Below, piece after piece: positions 40,711 to 48,813 of a stretch of 64,000 nt of DNA. The stretch spans positions 38,205 to 102,204 of the forward strand of contig DWVD01000027.1 in NCBI GenBank assembly GCA_019120395.1. The letters are read 5' to 3'. Numbering within the stretch: position 1 is the stretch's first letter; every line of letters starts with the position of its first letter. The translations under genes and the position numbers were made by a program. The notes beneath the pieces were generated by a model. It was not told where the DNA came from and made no database searches. It worked only from the letters and a program-made list of their open reading frames with translations. Source of the DNA: Candidatus Gemmiger faecigallinarum (GTDB taxonomy: Bacteria > Bacillota > Clostridia > Oscillospirales > Ruminococcaceae).

Positions 40711-41616
40711 GGCATCAATGGCCACCTGCGTCAAAAAGGCAAAATTGCTGAATTGGCGCTCGGCTACGGTGGCAGCGTCGGCGCACTCAAGGCAATGGGC
40801 GCTATTGAGATGGGCCTGACTGAAGATGAGCTTCCTTCGCTGGTGGATGCATGGCGACAGGCAAACCCGAAAATTGTCGAATTTTGGTGGGCCGTGGACC
40901 GTGCAGTTATGGAGGCTGTGAAGTATAAGCACACGACCAGCCTTTATGGACTGAACTTTAGTAGTTTTGTGGGGGCCAGCGAAAAAAACACCGCAGGCTG
41001 CAAACAGGCAGCGGACGATGCCATCAAGCTGTTTGCGATGAACGCCAAAATTAAAAATGCACTTCGTAAAGTACCGAAGCATGAAATGTCCATCAGCCCG
41101 GAAACGCTGGAACACAACAGCATCTATATCTATATTCCCGATGAAAAGCTTAAAATCTATGGCGACTTATTGCGCATCATCACGGCGCAGTCAATGGAAT
41201 ACTTTTCATCCCGACCTAAAGAGAACCGGCAAATGATTCTGTTCTGCCTGGACGAGTTTGCGTCCTTTGGCAAGCTGCAAATCACCGAGGCGCTGCGCAA
41301 ACTACGCAAGCGGCATATCCGCATCATGGTGCTGACCCAATCACTGGCCGACCTTGACATGATTTATGGCAAAGACGAACGCAAAGCCATGATGGGAAAC
41401 TTCAAGTTTACAATTTTACTTGGTTGCAAAGGCACCGAAACACAGGAATACTTTTCCAAAATGATTGGCGAGCGAAAGCCGTTGCTGAACACTGACCCAG
41501 ACAAAAAGAATGGCCCCATCATCAAGCCGGAAGACCTTGCGCATTTGGGGCAAGACCTGTTTGTGCTAAGTGATGATGGGGCCGTGCGAGTGAAAAAGAA
41601 TTTTTACTTCAAATAA
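40684..41616 (+). pseudogene. chimeric ORF: family-A DNA polymerase fragment joined in frame to VirD4/TraG coupling-protein C-terminus
   Basis: KHGINGHLRQKGKIAELALGYGGSVGALKAMG...ANPKIVEFWW (polA-like) followed by MILFCLDEFASFGKLQITEALRKLRKRHIRIMVLTQSLADLDMIYG...RKAMMGNFKFTILLGC (TraG-like). Confidence 0.8.
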
Positions 41617-41617
41617 A

Positions 41618-41650
41618 AATCAGCCTCAGATTAACAATCCGAGGCTGATT
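41618..41650. terminator. terminator hairpin after TraG fragment
   Basis: AATCAGCCTC...GAGGCTGATT. Confidence 0.65.
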
Positions 41651-41707
41651 AAAGCGGCACGCAGATTACACCAAAGTGTGTAAGGCTCCTTTTAGAAAAT
41701 CCAAAAA

Positions 41708-41733
41708 TGGTGTAACTGTGGTGTAATGGTGTT
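41708..41733 (+). repeat. integrase arm-type direct repeats (right)
   Basis: TGGTGTA at 41708 and 41719, TGGTGTT at 41727. Confidence 0.6.
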
Positions 41734-41789
41734 TAATGCCTATCACGCTAAGCGCGATAACTTGCGAATCACCGTTTGATTTTCGGCTG

Positions 41790-43307
41790 TTACTTGTCCA
41801 GCGGCTTCATCGTCGGGAACAGCAGCACGTCCCGGATGGACGCCGAATCGGTCAGCAGCATGACCAGGCGGTCCACGCCGAAGCCCAGGCCGCCCGTGGG
41901 GGGCAGGCCGTATTCCAGCGCGGTGACGTAGTCGTAATCCACCTGCGCCCTGCTGGCCGGGTCCAGCTGCTTGCGCTCCGCCACCTGCCGCTCAAAGCGG
42001 CCTTTCTGGTCGATGGGATCGTTCAGCTCGCTGAACGCGTTGCCAAACTCGGTGGCGTTGATGAAATACTCGAACCGTTCGGTGAACATCGGGTCGTCCG
42101 GCTTGCGCTTTGCCAGCGGGCTGACCTCCACCGGGTAGTCGTAGATGAAGGTGGGCTGGATCAGGTTTTCTTCCACATAAGCGTCAAAGAATTCGGCCAG
42201 GATCGCGCCCTTTGTGGGGATCTCGGGCAGCTCCACATTGTGCTGCTTGGCCAGGGCGATGGCTTCCTCATCGGACGCCACCGCGTCGAAGTTCACGCCG
42301 GAATACTTCCGGACCGCTTCCTTCATGGTCATGCGCTCCCAGTGGGACAGGTCGATCACCTGGCCCTGGTAGGACACCTGCAGCGTGCCGCAGACCTTTC
42401 CTGCCACCGTTTTCATCATCTCTTCCACCAGGTCCATCATGCCGTGGTAGTCGGTGTAGGCCTGGTACAGCTCGATGGTGGTGAACTCGGGGTTATGCTT
42501 GGGGTCCATGCCCTCGTTGCGGAAAATACGGCCGACTTCATACACGCGGTCAAATCCGCCCACCACCAGCCGCTTGAGATACAGCTCGGTCTCGATGCGC
42601 AGCACCATATCCATGTCCAGCGTGTTGTGGTGGGTCAAAAACGGCCGCGCCGACGCGCCGATCTCGAACGGGGTCAGGATGGGGGTCTCCACTTCCAGGA
42701 AGCCCTTGCCGTCCAGGTAGCTGCGCAGCTCCTGCAGGATGCGGCTGCGCTTGACAAACGTGTCCTTCACGTCCGGGTTGACCATCAGGTCCAGATACCG
42801 CTGGCGGTAGCGGGCCTCGCGGTCGGTCAGGCCGTGGAACTTCTCCGGCATGGGCAAAAGGCTCTTGGCCAGCAGCGTCACTTCGGTCACGCGGACGCTC
42901 AGTTCGCCGGCCTTGGTGCGGAACACCTCGCCCCGGCAGCCGATCACGTCGCCAATATCCAGTTTTTTGAACGCCGCATAAGGCTCGTCGCCCATCACGT
43001 CGCGGCGGGCAAACACCTGGATGTCCCCCTTGGCGTCCCGCAGGTGGGCAAAGCTGGCCTTGCCCATCACGCGCTTGGACATCATGCGCCCGGCCAGGCA
43101 GACGACGCGGCCGGTCTCGGCCTCGGCGGGCAGGTCGGCGTACTCCGCTTTCAAATCCTCCGAGAAGGCGTCCTGCGGGTAACGGGTGATGGCAAACGGG
43201 TCCTGCCCGGCGGCGCGCAGATCCGCCAGCTTCTGGCGGCGGACGGCGGCCTGCTGGCTGACGTCCTGCTCGGGCGCGCGGGCGGGGTTCTGGTTATTCT
43301 GTTCCAT
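41790..43307 (-). CDS. lysS: lysyl-tRNA synthetase class II, C-terminally truncated by element insertion
   Basis: Class II LysRS motifs 'RYRQRYLDLMVNPD', 'FLEVETPILTPFEIGASARPF', 'GGLGFGVDRLVMLLTDSASIRDVLLFPTMKPLDK'. Confidence 0.97.
   Translation of the reverse strand: MEQNNQNPARAPEQDVSQQAAVRRQKLADLRAAGQDPFAITRYPQDAFSEDLKAEYADLPAEAETGRVVCLAGRMMSKRVMGKASFAHLRDAKGDIQVFARRDVMGDEPYAAFKKLDIGDVIGCRGEVFRTKAGELSVRVTEVTLLAKSLLPMPEKFHGLTDREARYRQRYLDLMVNPDVKDTFVKRSRILQELRSYLDGKGFLEVETPILTPFEIGASARPFLTHHNTLDMDMVLRIETELYLKRLVVGGFDRVYEVGRIFRNEGMDPKHNPEFTTIELYQAYTDYHGMMDLVEEMMKTVAGKVCGTLQVSYQGQVIDLSHWERMTMKEAVRKYSGVNFDAVASDEEAIALAKQHNVELPEIPTKGAILAEFFDAYVEENLIQPTFIYDYPVEVSPLAKRKPDDPMFTERFEYFINATEFGNAFSELNDPIDQKGRFERQVAERKQLDPASRAQVDYDYVTALEYGLPPTGGLGFGVDRLVMLLTDSASIRDVLLFPTMKPLDK
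41796..41818. repeat. element attachment site, right (inside lysS 3' end)
   Basis: GTCCAGCGGCTTCAT + CGTCGGGA. Confidence 0.85.
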
Positions 43308-43373
43308 GCGGCATTTTCCTTTCCTCTCTATGCGGGGCGGGCGGCGCGCCCCTTTCCGTCAGTGCGCTTAAGC

Positions 43374-43862
43374 TCAGCGGCTGCGGCTGACGCCCAGCAC
43401 CCGGTACGTGACGATGTTGCCGTTGGGCAGCGTGACGTCCACGGTGTCGCCGGCCTTTTTGCCGATCAGCGCGGCGCCCACCGGGCTTTCGTCGCTGATG
43501 CGGTTTTCGTCCGCATCGGCCTCGGTGGAGCCGGTGATGTCGTACTCTTCCGCTTCGTCCTCGTCGTCGCCCTCGGCCAGGATGCGCACATGCATGCCGA
43601 TGGAGACGGTGTCGTGGGACAGCGCGCTGTCGTCGATGACGCGGGCGACCTTCAGGGTCGCTTCCAGGTCGGCAATGCGGGCTTCCACCATTGCCTGCTC
43701 TTCCTTGGCGGCGTCGTATTCGGCGTTCTCGGACAGGTCGCCGTAGCCGCGGGCGACCTTGATTTTATCTGCGACTTCCTTGCGCTTGACCGTGCGCAGG
43801 GTATTCAGCTCGTCTTCCAGCTTTTTCAGACCCTCGTGGGTGACAACGATTTCTTTTGCCAT
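43374..43862 (-). CDS. greA: transcription elongation factor GreA
   Basis: MAKEIVVTHEGLKKLEDELNTLRTVKRKEVADKIKVARGYGDLSENAEYDAAKEEQ... Confidence 0.96.
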   Translation of the reverse strand: MAKEIVVTHEGLKKLEDELNTLRTVKRKEVADKIKVARGYGDLSENAEYDAAKEEQAMVEARIADLEATLKVARVIDDSALSHDTVSIGMHVRILAEGDDEDEAEEYDITGSTEADADENRISDESPVGAALIGKKAGDTVDVTLPNGNIVTYRVLGVSRSR

Positions 43863-43922
43863 TGCCGGTTTTCTCCTTAACAGTAAAAGTTGTGCGGCCC
43901 GTCGGGCCGCACTGGTTTCTAT

Positions 43923-43951
43923 ATTATACTGATATAGTTTGGCGTTGTCAA
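43923..43951 (-). promoter_or_regulatory. sigma-A promoter for greA-lysS
   Basis: Minus strand TTGACA - 17 nt - TATAAT. Confidence 0.85.
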
Positions 43952-44167
43952 GTCATTTCCCGCCCCCGCTGGAACCTGGCGGCCCCCATCCGGCATATTC
44001 TGTCCTAGGGCAGATCCGACGCCGTCCCGCCGCCCATTAAGCCGGGAAGCCGCGCCGCCCGGCATGGCGTCCCCGCGGCCCATGCCGGGCCTGCGTTCCC
44101 GCAAAACAGCCGGCGCCGTTCAGGTTTTGCCCCCGGGGCCGTCCGGCAGGCGCCGGCCTGCCCCGGA

Positions 44168-44363
44168 AAGCGGAGTAAGCATAAGGAAGCTTTGGTTTTG
44201 CTGCGCGAGCAGCAAAACTGCGAAGCACCAAAAAACCGCAAAAACAGGTTGGCGGCAAGGCGCCGGAACGCCGGCGTCCTTTGTGGACGCCAAGCGACGG
44301 CAACGCAGCCAACGGCCTGTTTTGGTTAGATTTTGCGGCAAAGTTTCCTTGTGCGCGCTCCGC
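44168..44363 (+). repeat. dispersed structured intergenic repeat, copy 2
   Basis: Similar to 24634-24783; GTTTTGCTGC-GCGA-GCAGCAAAAC hairpin and near-identical 3' block ACGGCCTGTTTTGGTTAGATTTTGCGGCAAAGTTTCCTTGTGCGCGCTCCGC. Confidence 0.8.
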
Positions 44364-44405
44364 CAAACCACCCACCGACTTTTTTCCACAAGGAGAGGAT
44401 CTACC

Positions 44406-44726
44406 ATGAAACGATCTGTACGTCTGCTTGCTTCCGGCGCAGCGCTGGCGCTGTGCCTTTGCGCCGCCGCCGTTCCGGCCTTTGCCACCGGGACGGAATC
44501 CCCCAATGTGAGCGGCAGTTACCACCCCACCCGCGCCGAAGCCGAGCGGGACATCTCGGTGGAGGATTTTCTGCAACCGGATGTGACCATCAACCCCACC
44601 ACGCTGGCCATCTCGAACGTATACGACAGCCAGGGCAACCTGATCCCCGCCACGCTCAGCACCGACGGACACTTTTTCATCATTCCCACCACCACCGGGT
44701 TCCTGTATCTGAGTACCGGGCGGTAA
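44406..44726 (+). CDS. small secreted protein of unknown function
   Basis: Signal peptide MKRSVRLLASGAALALCLCAAAVPAFA; SD AAGGAGAGG upstream. Confidence 0.65.
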   Translation: MKRSVRLLASGAALALCLCAAAVPAFATGTESPNVSGSYHPTRAEAERDISVEDFLQPDVTINPTTLAISNVYDSQGNLIPATLSTDGHFFIIPTTTGFLYLSTGR

Positions 44727-44860
44727 GGCTTTCTCCCGCCGTTTCGGTTGCACCTGCCATATTTGTGTGCTATAATAAGCACGTTGTCAGGTGAAATGCC
44801 TGGCGGAATGCCGCGGCTGCGTGCAGCCGCGGCAAATTTGATGATTGGAGGGGCGCACGC

Positions 44861-46345
44861 ATGGGGCTTTCCAGCGTCGGCTTTTTTGTATTCCTGCCGG
44901 TGGTCGCTGCCGTCTACCTGCACCTGCCCCACAAGTTCCAGCCCGCCTTTCTGCTGGCCGCCAGCGCGGCGTTCTACCTGCTGGCCGCGCCGCGGATGTT
45001 TGTGGTCACGGCGGGCCTTGCGGTGCTGACCTACTGCCTGGCGCGGGGCGTCGGCACGCCGCGCCGCAAAGTCTGGCTGGCCGGCGGCGTCACGGCGCTG
45101 CTGGCGGTTTTGGCCTTTTTCAAATACGGCCCGGCGCTGAACGCCGCGCTGGATCTGGGCCTGCCGTCCTTCGCCATGCCGCTGGGGCTGAGCTTTTACA
45201 CCTTCGCGGCCATCTCCTACCTGGTGGACGCCGCCCGCGGCGACTGCCCGGTAGAGAAAAACTTTGTCATCCACGCGCTGTACATCCTGTTTTTCCCCAC
45301 CATCACCTCCGGCCCCATCTGCCGCGCCGGGCAGCTGATGCCCCAGCTGGCCGCCGAGCACCGCTTTGACGCGGCCCGCACGGCGGACGCGCTGCGGCTG
45401 TACGCGCTGGGCGCCTTCAAGGCGGTGGCGGTGGGCCGGACGCTGCATGTGCTGGTGCAGCAGGTCGTCCCCAACTACCGGGACTACGGCGGCTGGATGC
45501 TGATGCTGGCGGTGCTGGCCTACACCTTCTACCTCTATTTCGATTTCTCCGGCTACTCGGAGTCCGCCCGCGCCGCCGCGCTGATGATGGGCATCCAGCT
45601 GCCGGAAAACTTCAAGACGCCGTTTTTTGCCACCAACTTTTCCGGGTTCTGGAACCGGTGGCATATCAGTTTTTCCTCCTGGCTGCAGGACTATCTGTTC
45701 ATGCCGCTGGCCTGGGCCGACGTGTCCAAACTGACCCGCGGCCGCCGCGAGCGGCTGCCGGTGTGGCTCTGCCTGCTGTGCGTGTTCCTGGTGTCCGGCT
45801 TCTGGCACGGCAACACGCTGCCCTACGTGCTGTGGGGGCTGCTGCAGGCCGTTTACCGCATCGGCGAGGAGGTGCTGCACCGCAGGCTGGGCAAGCCCAA
45901 AAAGAAAGCCCCCGCGGCCCAGCAGTGGGGCAAGCGGGCGGTGGTGTTCGCGCTGTGGACCTTCAGCATGGTGTTTTTCTGCATCGGGGCGGACGGCACG
46001 CTGGGCACCGCCGACTGCTTCGGCTATCTGGCGGGCTGCGTGCAGGGGCTTTCCCCCGCGCGGTTTGCCGGGGAGCTGTACAGCGTCGTCTACGACGGCT
46101 TCTACCCCCACGCGGTGATGGTGGCCGGCTATTATGCGTTTCTGGCATTGGCGCTGGCGCTGGCCTTCCGGCTGGACTGGCACCGCAATTTCACCTGCAA
46201 AAACCGCCCGGCGGAGCAGGCTTTGGCCGCGCTGCCCCGGCGGCGGGCGGTGTATTACCTGCTGATCGTCTGCATTCTGGTGGGGCTGATTTTGTCCAAC
46301 GGCGGCTTCGGCAGCACCAATTTCAGCGCCTATGCAGGGTTCTGA
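44861..46345 (+). CDS. MBOAT family O-acyltransferase
   Basis: 'GLSFYTFAAISYLVDAARGDCP', 'FWNRWHISFSSWLQDYLFMPL', 'SGFWHGNTLPYVLWG'. Confidence 0.92.
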   Translation: MGLSSVGFFVFLPVVAAVYLHLPHKFQPAFLLAASAAFYLLAAPRMFVVTAGLAVLTYCLARGVGTPRRKVWLAGGVTALLAVLAFFKYGPALNAALDLGLPSFAMPLGLSFYTFAAISYLVDAARGDCPVEKNFVIHALYILFFPTITSGPICRAGQLMPQLAAEHRFDAARTADALRLYALGAFKAVAVGRTLHVLVQQVVPNYRDYGGWMLMLAVLAYTFYLYFDFSGYSESARAAALMMGIQLPENFKTPFFATNFSGFWNRWHISFSSWLQDYLFMPLAWADVSKLTRGRRERLPVWLCLLCVFLVSGFWHGNTLPYVLWGLLQAVYRIGEEVLHRRLGKPKKKAPAAQQWGKRAVVFALWTFSMVFFCIGADGTLGTADCFGYLAGCVQGLSPARFAGELYSVVYDGFYPHAVMVAGYYAFLALALALAFRLDWHRNFTCKNRPAEQALAALPRRRAVYYLLIVCILVGLILSNGGFGSTNFSAYAGF

Positions 46346-46403
46346 CCCGTCCGCGCCCTGCCTGCGGTCGAAACCGTTTTGATTTGGAAAGGGGGCTTTG
46401 CCC

Positions 46404-47354
46404 GTGAAAACCATTCTGCGCCGGGCGGCCCCGCTGTTTGTGCCGGTGCTGGTGTGGCTGGCGTTCTTTATCGCCTTTGAACCCAACAATTATTTCGGGC
46501 TGAAAGCGTCGGCCTCCTCCACCCAGCCGGTGGCGCGGGTGCGGGAGTATCAGGCCGACCCCGGCACGAACCTTCTGCTGGGCGACAGCCGCCTGGCCCA
46601 CATCGACATGGACCAGGCCGCGGCGGTCTCCGGCAAACAGTGGCAGAACCTGGCTTTCGGCGGCGCTTCGTTAAAAGAAACGCTGGACCTGGCGGAGTAT
46701 ATCCTCGACTCCGGCAACCCGGTGGAGGAGCTGGTGCTGAGCGTTTCTTTCTACACCCTCAACCAGAACTACAACACCGACCGGTTTGAGCAGCTGGAGA
46801 CCACGCTGGAGAACCCGGTGGCCTACTGCCTGAACCTGGAATACAACGTCAACGCCCTGACCGTTTTTCTGGACACGGTGCGGGGCACGCCCGACGCCGT
46901 CGAGACCGGCGAGTGGGGCCCCGACGACTATGTGGGCGACAACGGCGAAACGCTGCCCCTCCACTACAAGCTGTACACCTACCCCCAAAGCCTGATCCCC
47001 CGGTGCCGGAACTGGTCGCTGACCGACCAGTTTGACCGCATTGCCGAGCTGGCCGCCCGCTGCCAGGCCGAGGGCGTACGCCTGACGGTGGTGCTGCCGC
47101 CCATGGCGGACATCGTGCTGACCGAGGTGTGTGAGCCGTTTGGCATCGACACGGCCATGGAGCAGCAGGTGCTGCCCCGGCTGAACGCCTGGGCGGAGCA
47201 GTACGGCTTTGCCCTGCTGGACTACGAGTGGACCGACCGCCCCGATTTTGACGACGACACCCAGTTTTACGACGGCTTCCATCTGGACGAGGTCCACGGC
47301 CTGCCGGAATGGGTGGACATGCTGTTTGCGGCGCTGGCGCAGGCGCCCGCCTGA
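46404..47354 (+). CDS. SGNH/DHHW-like protein partner of MBOAT
   Basis: N-terminal signal anchor, 'LLLGDSRLAHID', 'FYDGFHLDEVHG'; GTG start with GGGGG SD. Confidence 0.65.
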   Translation: MKTILRRAAPLFVPVLVWLAFFIAFEPNNYFGLKASASSTQPVARVREYQADPGTNLLLGDSRLAHIDMDQAAAVSGKQWQNLAFGGASLKETLDLAEYILDSGNPVEELVLSVSFYTLNQNYNTDRFEQLETTLENPVAYCLNLEYNVNALTVFLDTVRGTPDAVETGEWGPDDYVGDNGETLPLHYKLYTYPQSLIPRCRNWSLTDQFDRIAELAARCQAEGVRLTVVLPPMADIVLTEVCEPFGIDTAMEQQVLPRLNAWAEQYGFALLDYEWTDRPDFDDDTQFYDGFHLDEVHGLPEWVDMLFAALAQAPA

Positions 47355-47368
47355 CAGGAGGCATCCCT

Positions 47369-48688
47369 TTGGCACTGGATTTTTTGATTCTGTACGAGCA
47401 TACCGTGCGCGAGTACGAGAGCGACCTGCTGCTCAAGCTGGAGCTGGAGCGCCGCGGCTATACCGTGGAGATCCGCCAGCTGCTGGACCCCAAGCACCTG
47501 CGGCTGTTTGGCCGCGACAAGCCCGAAGTGCTGGTGGCCAGCTGCATGTACGACAACGAGGCCATCAACAGCCACGTGTACAACAACATCGGCAAGTGCG
47601 ACAAGATCGTCAACCTGCACTGGGAGCAGATGCTCTCGGACACGCAGGAGGAGGGCGACTGGTTCAACATGAACGGCAACGCCAAACGCTGCGTGCAGAC
47701 CTGCTGGGGCAAGCGCACTGCCAAACGGCTGCAGGACCACGGCATGGACGCCAAAAACACCCCCGTGACCGGCGCCGTGATGATGGATTTTCTGCGCCCG
47801 GAGTTTGCCGGCTACTTTAAGGACAAGGCCGCGCTGTGCCGCGAGTTCGGCCTGGACCCGGACAAGCAGCTGCATCTGTATATCTCCAGCTTTGGCTATG
47901 CCAGCATGTCCGACGCCGAGGTGGCCGAGCTGTCCAAAATGGCGGGCACCGATTTCACCGGCTTTGCCCGCACCAACCGGGTCTCGATGACCGAAACGCT
48001 GGCCTGGTTTGACCGCTATCTGGGCGACCACCCGGAGGTGGAGCTGGTCTACCGCCGCCACCCCAGCGAGTGGAACAGCCCCGCGCTGGACGAGCTGGCC
48101 AAAAAGCGGCCCAACTTCCACGTGATCTTTGCCGACAGCGTCAAGCAGTGGATCGTGGCGGCGGACTCGATTTCCATCTGGATGAGCACCGCCATCGCCG
48201 AGGTCTACATGGCCGGCAAAAGCTGCCGCATCCTGCGCCCGGTGCCCATCGAGCACGAGTACGACCCGGTCATCTACAAGGGCGCGCAGTATGTGACAAG
48301 CTACGAGGAATTTGCCGCCGCCATGGCCGACCCGCAGCCGCCCTTCCCCATCGCGCGGGAGGTCATCGAGGGTTACTTTGACCCCAGCCCCCGCGCCGCC
48401 TACCTGCGCATGGCCGACCTGCTGGAGGAGGTGTACAAAAATCCGCCGCGGGACCACCCCATGGGCGAGGGCTTTGCCCCCCATTTCAACCTGCTCAAGT
48501 TCGTGGCGCTGGCGGGGGTGCATTTCCTTTACCGGCACGGCTGGCAGCCCAAAACGGTGTTCGCCTTCTGCCCGCCGCTGGCAAACTTTGCCCAGCGCAT
48601 CTACGGCTACGTGGACAAGGCCCACGTCACCCCCGAAGAGGTCGAGCGCATGACCGCCCGCATCCGCCCCTTTGTGCAGGGCGAGTGA
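47369..48688 (+). CDS. surface carbohydrate biosynthesis / glycosyl-glycerophosphotransferase-like protein (TTG start)
   Basis: MALDFLILYEHTVREYESDLLLKLELERRG...; 'YRRHPSEWNSPALDEL', 'ADSISIWMSTAIAEVYMAGKSC'; AGGAGG SD before TTG. Confidence 0.65.
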   Translation: MALDFLILYEHTVREYESDLLLKLELERRGYTVEIRQLLDPKHLRLFGRDKPEVLVASCMYDNEAINSHVYNNIGKCDKIVNLHWEQMLSDTQEEGDWFNMNGNAKRCVQTCWGKRTAKRLQDHGMDAKNTPVTGAVMMDFLRPEFAGYFKDKAALCREFGLDPDKQLHLYISSFGYASMSDAEVAELSKMAGTDFTGFARTNRVSMTETLAWFDRYLGDHPEVELVYRRHPSEWNSPALDELAKKRPNFHVIFADSVKQWIVAADSISIWMSTAIAEVYMAGKSCRILRPVPIEHEYDPVIYKGAQYVTSYEEFAAAMADPQPPFPIAREVIEGYFDPSPRAAYLRMADLLEEVYKNPPRDHPMGEGFAPHFNLLKFVALAGVHFLYRHGWQPKTVFAFCPPLANFAQRIYGYVDKAHVTPEEVERMTARIRPFVQGE

Positions 48689-48813
48689 CCGCGGCCGCCC
48701 GGCTTGCCGGGCAGCCCAAACGGTGCCCCTGCAAGGAAAGCCGCGAACCTGCGTGCCGCCAAAAGCTTCTTCTTCCCGCCCCTCATTCCTCACTGCAAAA
48801 GAGGTGACCCCCA

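Larger units (their letters stand above)
32225..41810. mobile_element. ~9.6 kb integrative element inserted in lysS
   Basis: att direct repeats at both ends, adjacent tyrosine integrase and excisionase, replication gene, lower GC than flanks, TGGTGTA arm-type repeats at 32349-32378 and 41708-41733. Confidence 0.88.

Noticed and set aside
40684-41115. First ~135 residues of the 606-aa pglZ ORF (MFQRFRADGHFML...)
   Set aside because: This is antisense of the polymerase fragment; PglZ-like sequence starts only near 40690.
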